A DNA stretch of 53,690 nucleotides from Rhizobium rosettiformans W3 (GTDB lineage Bacteria; Pseudomonadota; Alphaproteobacteria; Rhizobiales; Rhizobiaceae), in NCBI RefSeq assembly GCF_004912135.1, contig NZ_STGU01000019.1:1-53690 (forward strand), written 5' to 3'. Shown one piece after another: positions 45,708 to 53,690 of the stretch. Below the pieces are notes generated by a model, which was given only the letters and a program-made list of their open reading frames with translations, was not told the DNA's origin and ran no database searches. The stretch's first letter is position 1; every line of letters starts with the position of its first letter. The position numbers and the translations under genes are program-made.

Positions 45708-46772
45708 ATGCAGTTTTCGATCGCTGGCCGCCTGGCCAATTCGGGGAAGTGGTTCGGGCTTGTGCTGTTGTGCGCCTTTACCGCCTCCTGTTCGACCACC
45801 AAGACGGCTGAGAAGCCGAAGCGGTCGAAGGAGTATTTCGCCGAATCGATCTATGGCGTGAAGGCGAGCCCGCGGGTCGTGGCGAGCGGTCCCGTTCCCA
45901 AGGGCGGCGGACGCTATATGGTCGGCAAGCCCTATGTGGTGAAGGGCAAGACCTTCGTGCCGCAGGAAAATCCCGATTACGACAAGGTCGGCGTCGCCTC
46001 CTGGTATGGGGATGCCTTCCATGGCCGGATGACGGCGAATGGCGAGCTTTACGACAAGGAGCATCTGTCGGCGGCCCATCCGACGCTGCCGCTGCCAAGT
46101 TATGCCCGCGTCACCAATCTCAACACCGGCAGCTCCGTCATCGTGCGCATCAACGACCGCGGTCCGTTCCACAAGGGGCGGATCATCGACCTGTCGCGCA
46201 AGACGGCCGACATGCTGGACATGAAGCACAGCGGGACCGGCGAGGTGCGCGTGCAGTATATCGGGCCGGCGCGGCTCGACGGGCATGACATGCCCTATCT
46301 CATGGCGTCCTATATCCGGAAGGGCGAACGCGGACCGGTCATCGATCCCGGCGGTCAGATTGCATCCGGCGTGATGGTGGCCTCAAACGAGGTCAAGACG
46401 CCTGATTATCAGCCCCCGGTGGCAACGACCTATCAGACCGCTCTGGCTGGTCCGACACCGAGCGGCAATGCTCAGCCCCAGACTCTCGATGCGCAATTGC
46501 TGATGCAGGGCAGCGCCGGTGCTGCGGGCACTGGCGTGGTTTCCGGCGAGAGCTTCGCGGCCCTGCCGGACTTCGGCCCGACGCCGATGCCGCGGCCGCA
46601 CCACATCGATGGCTATGACGGCTCCGGCTATGCGGCGGCCTTCGTGGAAGAGCGTTCGGACACCGGCGCGCTTGCCTTCGATGCCATTCTCGTGCGCAAT
46701 GGCAGCCTCACCGAGCGCTCGATTCTCTCCTCGGTCGCAAGCGGCGGCATCCGGCTCTCCACAGGCCGCTAA
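45708..46772 (+). CDS. rlpA: RlpA-family septal lytic transglycosylase-like lipoprotein
   Basis: 354 residues from ATG 45708 (GAAGTGGG upstream). The signal peptide ends in a lipobox FTASC. The double-psi beta-barrel RlpA domain has GVASWYGDAFHGRMTANGEL, YDKEHLSAAHPTLPLPSYAR, VIVRINDRGPFHKGRIIDLS (the catalytic Asp in 'NDRGPF') and AADML-like helices. RlpA proteins cleave denuded glycan strands at the division septum. There is no SPOR domain; instead a long Pro/Gly-rich tail follows. The region 45416-45707 upstream (292 bases) shows no gene. Confidence 0.93.
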   Translation: MQFSIAGRLANSGKWFGLVLLCAFTASCSTTKTAEKPKRSKEYFAESIYGVKASPRVVASGPVPKGGGRYMVGKPYVVKGKTFVPQENPDYDKVGVASWYGDAFHGRMTANGELYDKEHLSAAHPTLPLPSYARVTNLNTGSSVIVRINDRGPFHKGRIIDLSRKTADMLDMKHSGTGEVRVQYIGPARLDGHDMPYLMASYIRKGERGPVIDPGGQIASGVMVASNEVKTPDYQPPVATTYQTALAGPTPSGNAQPQTLDAQLLMQGSAGAAGTGVVSGESFAALPDFGPTPMPRPHHIDGYDGSGYAAAFVEERSDTGALAFDAILVRNGSLTERSILSSVASGGIRLSTGR

Positions 46773-46843
46773 GCCGGTCGGCGGTGCGTCGCGGCGAGAA
46801 TGCGGGTGTTCCGACACCGAGACTGGCCAGCCGAAGTGTGATC

Positions 46844-48016
46844 ATGCGTATCTTCTCCACCGTCGTCCTGCTTCTGGCGAGCCTTCTGTCGCTTGGACTT
46901 CCGTCCCCGGCGGCATTTGCGCAGACGGCGGCACCGGCGCCGTTGATCGAGAGCAAGGCAGCGCAGGTCTATCTCATCGAAGCCTCGACGGGCACGGTGC
47001 TCTTTTCCAAGGACGAGACGAAGAGTTTTGCGCCGGCGTCGCTTGCCAAGCTGATGACGCTCGAAGTGGTGTTCGATGCGCTGAAGAAGGGCGAGATCCG
47101 GCCCGACACGATTTATCCGGTTTCGGAATATGCCTGGCGCACGGGCGGCGCGCCGTCCCGAACCTCGACCATGTTCGCGGCGGTCAAAAGCCAGGTGCCG
47201 GTTGCCGATCTCATCAAGGGGATCGCGGTCCAGACCGCAAATGATGGCTGCCTGATCATTGCCGAGGGCATGGCCGGATCAGAGGCAAAATTCGTCGAGC
47301 GAATGAATGCGCGCGCAGCCGAACTCGGGCTCACCGAAAGCCATTTCGCCAACGCGACCGGACTTCCGCATCCCGACAACCGTTCGACGCTGGTCGACCT
47401 GGTCAAGCTCGCGCGGCATCTGGTCGAGGCCTATCCGGATCTCTACCAGACCTTCAGCCTCGCCGAGTTCGAGTGGAACAAGATCCTGCAGCGCAACCGC
47501 AATCCGCTTCTGCCGATCGGGGCGGACGGGCTTGGCACCGGCTTTGCCGAGGAGAGCGGCTTTGCCATCATCGCTTCCATGGAGCGGGATGGGCGACGGC
47601 TGTTCCTCGGGTTGAGCGGTGCCCAGACCGACAAGGAGCGAACGGAGGAAGCGACGCGCCTCCTGAACTGGGGTTTCGACGGCTTCGAGATGCGCACGTT
47701 GTTCAAGCCCGGCGAAGTGGTCGGCGAGGCAAGCGTCTATGGCGGCAATCCCTCCAAGGTGCCGCTGGTGGCACATGGGCCGGTCGAGGTCTATGTGCCG
47801 ATCAACAATCCCGACCGGCTGCAGGCCCGGATCGTGTATCGCTGGCCGCTCAAGCCGCCGCTAGCTGCGGATCGGGAGATCGCGACGCTCAACATCCTGT
47901 CAGGCGAGCGGCCACTTGTCAGCGTGCCGCTGAAGAGTGCGCAGGCAGTCGAGGTCGGCACACTGCGCCAGCGCGCCTGGGATGCGGTGATCGAGCTCCT
48001 GTTCTTCTGGATGTGA
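46844..48016 (+). CDS. D-alanyl-D-alanine carboxypeptidase (PBP5/DacF-like) with altered motifs
   Basis: 390 residues from ATG 46844. A signal peptide (MRIFSTVVLLLASLL...FAQ) is followed by the serine-peptidase S11 domain with the active-site PASLAKLMTLEVVF (SxxK). The second motif is TAN (QTANDGC), where Ser-x-Asn is usual, and the third is LGTGFAEESGF, where Lys-Thr-Gly is usual. The C-terminal PBP5-like beta domain and a hydrophobic end (ELLFFWM) are present. It trims peptidoglycan stem peptides in the periplasm, if active. It sits between rlpA and tmk, a conserved rhizobial order. Confidence 0.93.
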   Translation: MRIFSTVVLLLASLLSLGLPSPAAFAQTAAPAPLIESKAAQVYLIEASTGTVLFSKDETKSFAPASLAKLMTLEVVFDALKKGEIRPDTIYPVSEYAWRTGGAPSRTSTMFAAVKSQVPVADLIKGIAVQTANDGCLIIAEGMAGSEAKFVERMNARAAELGLTESHFANATGLPHPDNRSTLVDLVKLARHLVEAYPDLYQTFSLAEFEWNKILQRNRNPLLPIGADGLGTGFAEESGFAIIASMERDGRRLFLGLSGAQTDKERTEEATRLLNWGFDGFEMRTLFKPGEVVGEASVYGGNPSKVPLVAHGPVEVYVPINNPDRLQARIVYRWPLKPPLAADREIATLNILSGERPLVSVPLKSAQAVEVGTLRQRAWDAVIELLFFWM

Positions 48017-48095
48017 CGAAAATCCGCATCCTCCGCGTGCTTCACGGTTTCGCTGAAGACGATCTTGGGTTAGAGCCGTAGGCAGGCCCGCAAGG

Positions 48096-48830
48096 GTGAA
48101 TTTCAGACGCCTCAGGCGGGAAGTAGGCAAGGCATTGGCGACGGCGCGCGGATTGTTCGTGAGTTTCGAGGGAGGCGAGGGGGCCGGCAAGTCCACCCAG
48201 ATACGTCTTCTGGCGGACAGTCTGCGGGAGAAGGGCCATACCGTGATCACGACCCGCGAACCGGGGGGATCGGCCGGAGCCGAAGCGCTTCGTCATGTGC
48301 TGCTCTCGGGCGCGGCAGAACCCTTCGGGGTGCGCATGGAGGCTTTGCTGTTTGCGGCGGCGCGCGCCGATCACCTTGACTGCGTGATCCGTCCGGCACT
48401 GGCGCGCGGCGAGATCGTGCTCTGTGACCGTTTCGTCGATTCCTCCCGGGTCTATCAGGGGGTCACCGGCAATATCGAGCCACCGCTGATGGAGGCGCTC
48501 GAGCGGGTGTCGATCGGAAAGACCATGCCCGACATCACGCTGGTGCTGGACCTCGCCGCCGAAGTCGGACTGCAGCGAGCGAGGCGACGGGCAGGAGCGT
48601 TGAGCGAGGCGACGGCGCCGGATCGGTTCGAGAAGGAAAAGCTCGAAGTGCACGAGAAGCGCCGCCAGGGCTTCCTCGACATCGCGAACCGTGAACCCGA
48701 ACGCTGCCGCGTGGTCGATGCGTCCTTCGACGTCGACCATATCGCGCGGGACATCCTTTTCGAGGTGACGCACGCGCTTGCCCGTCAGGCGGGTAGCGCA
48801 GCCGATACGGAGCAGGCGGCGCGGTCATGA
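48096..48830 (+). CDS. tmk: Thymidylate kinase
   Basis: 244 residues from GTG 48096; the ribosome binding site is poor and a TTG near 48135 is an alternative. The P-loop FEGGEGAGKST, the DRFVDSS dTMP-binding segment and the LID region (RRRAGALSEATAPDRFEKEK) are all present. It phosphorylates dTMP to dTDP for DNA synthesis. It overlaps holB by four bases (ATGA), so both are translated from one message. Confidence 0.96.
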   Translation: MNFRRLRREVGKALATARGLFVSFEGGEGAGKSTQIRLLADSLREKGHTVITTREPGGSAGAEALRHVLLSGAAEPFGVRMEALLFAAARADHLDCVIRPALARGEIVLCDRFVDSSRVYQGVTGNIEPPLMEALERVSIGKTMPDITLVLDLAAEVGLQRARRRAGALSEATAPDRFEKEKLEVHEKRRQGFLDIANREPERCRVVDASFDVDHIARDILFEVTHALARQAGSAADTEQAARS

Positions 48831-49852
48831 GCGAGGAAAGGGCAGGGCTGCTCGACGGGGCGATTGCGCCGGTCAGCAATGTGAAACTGTTCGGACACGA
48901 GGCGGCGGAAGAGTTTCTGGCGCGCAGCTATCGCTCGGGCAAGGGGCACCATGCGGTGCTGATCGAGGGACCGGAGGGGATCGGAAAGGCGACGCTTGCC
49001 TTTCGTTTTGCGAACCACATCCTGCGTCATCCCGAGCCGGCCAGTGCGCCCGAGACCCTGTCCGATCCGGATCCGGATCACCCGGTCACACGGCAACTCG
49101 CCTCCGGTGCCAGCCACAATCTGCTGCATCTGCATCGGCCGGTGGACGAGAAGACCGGCCGGGTGCGCAGCGCGATCACCGTGGACGAGGTGCGCAAGGC
49201 GGGTCACTTCTTCAGCCAGACGTCGGGGACCGGCAACTGGCGTATCGTCATCATCGACCCCGCCGACGATCTCAACCGCAATGCGGCGAATGCCATCCTG
49301 AAGATCCTGGAGGAACCGCCGAAGCGGGCGATGTTCCTCGTGCTTTCCCATGCGCCCGGCAAACTGTTGCCGACCATCCGCTCGCGCTGCCTGCCGCTTC
49401 GGCTGCATGAACTGTCGCCTGAAGCCATGGACAAGGCGCTGGGGCAGCTTGGGCTGTCGATCCCAGCGGACAGGCGGGAGGCGGTTCTGGCGCTTGCCAA
49501 GGGCAGCGTGGCGCGGGCGTTGAAACTGGTGAATTATGGAGGCGCCGATATCCTCGACGCCTTCGATCAGATGCTTGCGGCGTCAGGACCCTCGCAGCGC
49601 AAGATGATGTTCAAGATCGCCGAGGCGCTGTCGGGCAAGGATAGCGACGTGGCCTTCGGCTTCTTCACCGAGCATCTGGGCGACCATCTTGCGGCGACGG
49701 CACGGCAGCTGGCGCTTGAAGGCGATCTCGGTGGGGCCGAGCATTTCGCGCGGCTGTCCTCCACGATCAACCAGCAGCTCGGCATCGCCGCGGCCTACAA
49801 TCTCGACCGCAAGCAGACGATGCTCGATGTGCTCGGCGCGATCGTGCGTTGA
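48827..49852 (+). CDS. holB: DNA polymerase III subunit delta-prime
   Basis: 341 residues. Clamp-loader features are LIEGPEGIGKATLAFRFANH, an AAA-like core, WRIVIIDPADDLNRNAANAI, and LKILEEPPKRAMFLVLSHAP with the SRC motif (RSRCLPLRL). Delta-prime is the stator of the clamp loader and lacks ATP hydrolysis; the Walker A here is a variant (GPEGIGKA). It overlaps tmk and is followed, 197 bases later, by metG. Confidence 0.95.
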   Translation: MSEERAGLLDGAIAPVSNVKLFGHEAAEEFLARSYRSGKGHHAVLIEGPEGIGKATLAFRFANHILRHPEPASAPETLSDPDPDHPVTRQLASGASHNLLHLHRPVDEKTGRVRSAITVDEVRKAGHFFSQTSGTGNWRIVIIDPADDLNRNAANAILKILEEPPKRAMFLVLSHAPGKLLPTIRSRCLPLRLHELSPEAMDKALGQLGLSIPADRREAVLALAKGSVARALKLVNYGGADILDAFDQMLAASGPSQRKMMFKIAEALSGKDSDVAFGFFTEHLGDHLAATARQLALEGDLGGAEHFARLSSTINQQLGIAAAYNLDRKQTMLDVLGAIVR

Positions 49853-50049
49853 ACATGCCCGATCGGGGCTCTCTGCGGTTCCTGGTGGCGCTGCAGCAAA
49901 ACGGATGTTCCTAAAGCCAGCGGAATGTTTTAAGAGCGTTCGACCCCATTTGTTTTTGCCGTGCATGGTGGCTGATCCGCGCCGCCATGGTCTGGCCGCA
50001 AGACAATCGCACACGACCATCGCAACCGACGAAAAGACAACAAGAAGCC

Positions 50050-51603
50050 ATGAGCGATCCCTACTACATCACCACTGCCATCTCCTACCCGAACGGCAAG
50101 CCGCATATCGGCCATGCCTATGAGCTGATCGCGACCGATGCCATGGCGCGGTTCCAGCGGCTCGACGGCCGGGATGTGTTCTTCCTGACGGGCACGGACG
50201 AGCACGGGCAGAAGATGCAGCAGACGGCACGTGCCGAAGGGATAACGCCGGAGGCTCTGGCCGAGCGGAACTCGAACGAATTCCGTGAGATGGGCAAGCT
50301 GCTCAATTCCTCGAACGACGACTTCATCCGCACGACCGAAAAGCGCCATCACGAGACGGTGCAGGAAGTCTGGCGCCGCATGGAGAAGAACGGCGACGTC
50401 TACAAGGGCGGCTATGCCGGCTGGTACTCAGTGCGCGACGAGGCCTATTACCAGGAAGAGGAAACCGAGCTGCGTGCCGATGGCGTGCGCTACGGGCCGC
50501 AGGGCACGCCAGTCGAATGGGTGGAAGAGGAAAGCTATTTCTTCAAGCTCTCGGCCTATGAAGACAAGCTTCTCAAGCTCTACGAAGACCAGCCGGATTT
50601 CATCGGCCCGAACGAGCGCCGCAACGAGGTGATCTCGTTCGTCAAGTCGGGGCTCAAGGATCTCTCGATCTCGCGCACCACCTTCGACTGGGGCATCAAG
50701 GTGCCTGGCGACGACAAACATGTCATGTATGTCTGGGTCGATGCGCTGACCAACTACATCACAGCGACCGGTTACGTCGAAGACGAAAACGGCCCGCGGG
50801 CGAAATACTGGCCGGCGGACGTGCACATCATCGGCAAGGACATCATCCGTTTCCACGCCGTCTACTGGCCGGCCTTCCTGATGTCGGCGGGCCTGCCTTT
50901 GCCGCAGCGCGTTTACGCCCATGGCTTCCTGCTCAACAAGGGCGAGAAGATGTCGAAGTCGCTCGGCAATGTCGTCGACCCGGTGAACCTCGTAAACCAC
51001 TTCGGTCTCGACCAGGTGCGCTATTTCTTCCTGCGTGAAGTTTCCTTCGGTCAGGACGGCAGCTATTCGGAAGAGGGGATCGGCACGCGCATCAATGCCG
51101 ATCTCGCCAATGGCATCGGCAATCTGGCCTCGCGCTCGCTGTCGATGATCAACAAGAATTGCGAGGGCCGGGTGCCGACACCCGGTGCGCTGACAGCCGA
51201 GGACGAGGCGATCCTGAAGATTGCCGACGAGGCGATCGACATCTGCCGCGAGGAGATGGGCAAGCAGCAGATCCACAAGGCTGTGGCCGCGATCATCAAC
51301 ATCGTCAACGAAGCCGACCGCTATTTCGCGGCACAGGCGCCGTGGGTGTTGAAGAAGACTGACGAGGCGCGCATGGGCACGGTGCTTTATGTGACGGCTG
51401 ATGTCGTGCGCCAGATCGCGATCCTGTTCCAGCCGATCATGCCGGAAACCTCGGCGAAGATCCTCGATCTCGTGGCGGTCGCCGAAGAAGACCGCGTGTT
51501 TGCAACGCTCGGCGCTGCCGGCCGTCTGCAGCCTGGCACGGAACTGCCGGCACCCTCGCCGGTTTATCCGCGTTACGTCGCCCCGGACGCGGGCAAGGCC
51601 TGA
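50050..51603 (+). CDS. metG: Methionyl-tRNA synthetase
   Basis: 517 residues from ATG 50050 (AACAAGAAG upstream); the 21 extra codons of the longer frame look non-coding. The class I signatures HIGH (PHIGHAYELIATDAM) and KMSKS (GEKMSKSLGN) are intact. The connective peptide has no CxxC zinc-knuckle pair, the shorter MetRS type. There is also no C-terminal tRNA-binding extension. It charges methionine tRNA, and is followed five bases later by the TatD gene. Confidence 0.97.
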   Translation: MSDPYYITTAISYPNGKPHIGHAYELIATDAMARFQRLDGRDVFFLTGTDEHGQKMQQTARAEGITPEALAERNSNEFREMGKLLNSSNDDFIRTTEKRHHETVQEVWRRMEKNGDVYKGGYAGWYSVRDEAYYQEEETELRADGVRYGPQGTPVEWVEEESYFFKLSAYEDKLLKLYEDQPDFIGPNERRNEVISFVKSGLKDLSISRTTFDWGIKVPGDDKHVMYVWVDALTNYITATGYVEDENGPRAKYWPADVHIIGKDIIRFHAVYWPAFLMSAGLPLPQRVYAHGFLLNKGEKMSKSLGNVVDPVNLVNHFGLDQVRYFFLREVSFGQDGSYSEEGIGTRINADLANGIGNLASRSLSMINKNCEGRVPTPGALTAEDEAILKIADEAIDICREEMGKQQIHKAVAAIINIVNEADRYFAAQAPWVLKKTDEARMGTVLYVTADVVRQIAILFQPIMPETSAKILDLVAVAEEDRVFATLGAAGRLQPGTELPAPSPVYPRYVAPDAGKA

Positions 51604-51607
51604 CACC

Positions 51608-52393
51608 ATGCTGATCGATACCCATTGCCATCTCGACTTCGCCGATTTCGACAGCGAGCGTGACGAGCTTGTCACGCGGGCGCACCAGGCCGGCGTGAAG
51701 CAGATGGTGACGATCTCGACGCGCGTCAGGAAGCTCGAGACGCTTTTGGCACTCACGGAGCGCTATCCGAGCGTCTTCTGCTCTGTCGGTACGCATCCGA
51801 ACAATGCCGGCGACGAGCTGGATGTGACGGCGGACGAGCTGGTGAAGCTTGCCGAGAGCCATGAGAAGATCGTGGCTATCGGCGAGGCGGGACTTGATTA
51901 CTTCTACGACACGCAGAAGCCCGAGGACCAGAAGACCGGCCTGATCCGCCACATCGAGGCGGCCCGGCGGACGGGTCTTCCGCTCGTCATCCATAGCCGC
52001 AGTGCGGATGAGGACATGGCGGATATCCTGACTACGGAAACAGGGAAGGGGGCCTTCCCCTTCATCCTGCACTGCTTCTCCTCCGGCCAGGCGCTGGCCG
52101 ACACCGGTGTTGCGCTCGGCGGCTATGTCTCCTTCTCCGGCATCGTGACCTTCCCGAAATCGGAAGGGTTGCGCGAGATCGCCAAGACCGTGCCGATGGA
52201 CCGGCTGCTGGTCGAGACGGATGCGCCTTATCTGGCGCCGAAGCGCTGGCGTGGAAAACGCAACGAGCCGTCCTATGTGGTGAATACGGCCGAGGTGCTG
52301 GCGGAGGTGAAGGGCGTGAGTTACGCGGAGATGGCCGAGATCACCACCGAGAACGCCTTCCGCTGCTTCTCCAAGATGCCGCGGCTGGCTTGA
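51608..52393 (+). CDS. TatD family hydrolase
   Basis: 261 residues from ATG 51608. Metal ligands are visible: THCHLDFADFD (HxH), IGEAGLDYFY, LVIHSRSADEDM, ILHCFSSGQ and VETDAPYLAPK. TatD proteins are metal-dependent nucleases or deaminase-like hydrolases associated with DNA repair and quality control. It starts five bases after metG and is followed by the MBL-fold gene at 10 bases, one operon. Confidence 0.95.
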   Translation: MLIDTHCHLDFADFDSERDELVTRAHQAGVKQMVTISTRVRKLETLLALTERYPSVFCSVGTHPNNAGDELDVTADELVKLAESHEKIVAIGEAGLDYFYDTQKPEDQKTGLIRHIEAARRTGLPLVIHSRSADEDMADILTTETGKGAFPFILHCFSSGQALADTGVALGGYVSFSGIVTFPKSEGLREIAKTVPMDRLLVETDAPYLAPKRWRGKRNEPSYVVNTAEVLAEVKGVSYAEMAEITTENAFRCFSKMPRLA

Positions 52394-52403
52394 GGGAGCT
52401 TCG

Positions 52404-53222
52404 ATGAAGGTCACGCGCCGGTTCACGCTGCTCGGTTGTTCCTCGTCTCCCGGCGTTCCCAGGATCAATGGCGACTGGGGCAATTGCGATCCTGACAATC
52501 CGCGTAACCGGCGCACCCGCGCGTCCTTCCTGATCGAGCAGATCGGAGCCGGTGGCGGCAAGACGACCGTCGTCGTCGATACCGGCCCAGATTTTCGCGA
52601 GCAGATGATCCGCGCGAAGGTTGAGCATATCGATGCGGTCATCTACAGCCATGCCCATGCCGACCACCTGCATGGGATCGACGATCTGCGCGGCTATTTC
52701 ATCACCCAGAAGAACCGGATCCCGATCTATGCCGAGCCTGTGACCATGGCGCGCATCGAAGACGGCTTCGGCTATTGCCTGAAGACGCCGGCCGGCAGCA
52801 GCTATCCGCCGATCGTCGCGCCGATCATCATCGAGGCTCTCGATCAGCCGATCGAGATCTCTGGCGCCGGCGGGACCATCAGCCTCCTGCCGCTGAAACA
52901 GCAGCATGGTGACATCATCTCAATTGGTCTCCGCGTCGGCGACGTCGCCTATTGCTGTGACATCTCCGACTTTCCCGAGGAGACGGTTGCGAAGCTCTCC
53001 GGGCTCGACCTGCTTTACATCGATGCTCTGCAATACCGGCCGCATCCGAGCCATCTGTCGCTCGAGCAGGCGCTGGGCTGGATCGAGCGGCTCGGGCCGA
53101 GACAGGCTGTCCTGACCCATATGCATACGCCGCTGGATTACGAGACGGTCATGGGCGAGACGCCACCGCATGTCGAGCCGGGATATGACGGATTTGTTAT
53201 TGAAAAACAATTGGATATCTGA
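52404..53222 (+). CDS. MBL-fold metallo-hydrolase (PhnP-like)
   Basis: 272 residues. The metal-binding signature SHAHADHLHGIDDLRG is complete, with PRxNGDWGNCDP near the start, CCDISDFPEE and THMHTPLDYET at later metal-ligand positions. The PhnP-type group includes cyclic phosphodiesterases and others with unknown substrate. The conserved metG-tatD-MBL cluster suggests a housekeeping role. GGAG precedes the start. Confidence 0.93.
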   Translation: MKVTRRFTLLGCSSSPGVPRINGDWGNCDPDNPRNRRTRASFLIEQIGAGGGKTTVVVDTGPDFREQMIRAKVEHIDAVIYSHAHADHLHGIDDLRGYFITQKNRIPIYAEPVTMARIEDGFGYCLKTPAGSSYPPIVAPIIIEALDQPIEISGAGGTISLLPLKQQHGDIISIGLRVGDVAYCCDISDFPEETVAKLSGLDLLYIDALQYRPHPSHLSLEQALGWIERLGPRQAVLTHMHTPLDYETVMGETPPHVEPGYDGFVIEKQLDI

Positions 53223-53322
53223 GCTTGATCCTGCGATCACTTCATGTATATGCTCTATCTAATTGAAAAATAATAGATTCAAGGTGCGGGATAGAGCAGG
53301 GGTCTTGACGAGGAGTTGGGTG

Positions 53323-53355
53323 ATGGCGCTGCAGACCAAGCTGGACAACCTCTAA
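53323..53355 (+). pseudogene. Possible remnant start of a peroxiredoxin-like gene
   Basis: An AGGAG lies seven bases before an ATG whose frame reads MALQTKLDNL and stops. Intact AhpC/TSA-like peroxiredoxins in rhizobia open with a very similar 'MxLQxKLDxFK' sequence. The frame does not continue in family-like sequence, so this may be the front edge of a deleted gene. It is short and could be chance. The region 53223-53440 holds nothing else I can name. Confidence 0.3.
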
Positions 53356-53440
53356 CGCGCATCCCGGCCGGGTCTGGGAGCCTCAATGCCGCAGGCGTGG
53401 AGAATCTCTAAAAAGATCAATATTTGAAGGTACTTCTGCC

Positions 53441-53690
53441 GTGACGTTCATGCGCCGCTTCCGGTCAAAACATCGCAAGAGTGTCATTGATCGCTTCCCG
53501 GGTTTCGCGCCGATCCTGACCGGGGCGACGCTGCGTGAGCGGTTGATCGGATGTCTGGGCGCGCTCATCGGCATCAGCCTGACGGGCTTCATCTGCAATC
53601 TCGCGATCGGCGGCGATCCGCAATTGCCGCTGATCGTGGCACCGATGGGCGCCTCGGCGGTGCTGCTGTTTGCCGTACCGGCGAGCCCGC
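53441..53690 (+). CDS. Partial HPP-family membrane protein
   Basis: The frame starts at GTG 53441 (GAAGG ten bases upstream) or ATG 53450 and is cut by the window end. The visible 83 residues include LRERLIGCLGALIGISLTGF and PLIVAPMGASAVLLFAVPAS, the first two helices and the 'P.APMGASAVLLF' signature of HPP proteins. HPP proteins are membrane proteins, in some organisms linked to nitrite transport and CBS-domain control. Confidence 0.85.
   Translation, partial: MTFMRRFRSKHRKSVIDRFPGFAPILTGATLRERLIGCLGALIGISLTGFICNLAIGGDPQLPLIVAPMGASAVLLFAVPASP

Overview
The window looks like chromosomal DNA of a Rhizobiaceae-type alphaproteobacterium (Rhizobium, Agrobacterium, Ensifer or a relative). The evidence is high G+C coding DNA, a very long UvrB with rhizobial tails, an LsrB/VtlR-like LysR regulator beside DUF1127 genes, ExoD, entericidin-type lipoproteins, the RlpA / D,D-carboxypeptidase / tmk / holB / metG / TatD / MBL gene order, and the short palindromic mosaic repeats typical of rhizobia. 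Species cannot be fixed from sequence reading alone.

Layout. 1-0.5 kb: A/T-richer edge with the start of a probable RelA/SpoT-domain gene. 0.5-12.2 kb: uvrB, a DUF3137-like membrane protein, a GGDEF/EAL protein, small membrane proteins, an XRE/MmyB-type regulator, a YciA-like thioesterase, a chemoreceptor and a lipoprotein. 12.2-15.3 kb: a TauE/SafE permease followed by gene debris (a C-terminal NAD(P)-binding-protein fragment and a decayed second copy of the permease 3' end), an A/T-rich unknown membrane gene and palindromic repeats. 15.3-26.6 kb: a GlxA-type AraC regulator, two DUF1127 genes with a LysR gene, a MocR/PPOX pair, a TetR/flavoprotein pair with twin operators, a hemerythrin, an ATPase and an SLC13-RCK permease. 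26.7-28.2 kb: a truncated paralogue of the flavoprotein and an A/T-rich gene with a zinc ribbon and a HEPN-like R-x4-H motif.

28.2-40.6 kb is the most interesting region. It carries the parts of a corrinoid- and tetrahydrofolate-dependent demethylation pathway in a presumably aerobic bacterium: a non-pyrrolysine MttB-family methyltransferase, a corrinoid protein with DxHxxG, a methyl-THF:corrinoid methyltransferase, MetF, a separate MetV-like cysteine-rich partner, an ASKHA/2Fe-2S corrinoid reactivase, a DUF1638 protein, a 'virulence factor' domain protein, a formyltransferase-like protein and a 4Fe-4S protein. The inferred flow is methylated amine -> MttB -> methyl-corrinoid -> methyl-THF -> MetF/MetV -> methylene-THF, with the ASKHA protein repairing oxidised Co(II). 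Three of these proteins share Arg/Gly-rich tails. A BrnT/BrnA toxin-antitoxin pair sits inside the operon. The methyl donor is unknown.

40.7-53.7 kb: a secreted phosphodiester-glycosidase-like protein, a MacAB-like tripartite exporter, tRNA-Ser(UGA), RlpA, a D,D-carboxypeptidase with altered SxN and KTG motifs, tmk-holB, metG-TatD-MBL, a possible peroxiredoxin start remnant, and the beginning of an HPP-family membrane protein cut by the window end.
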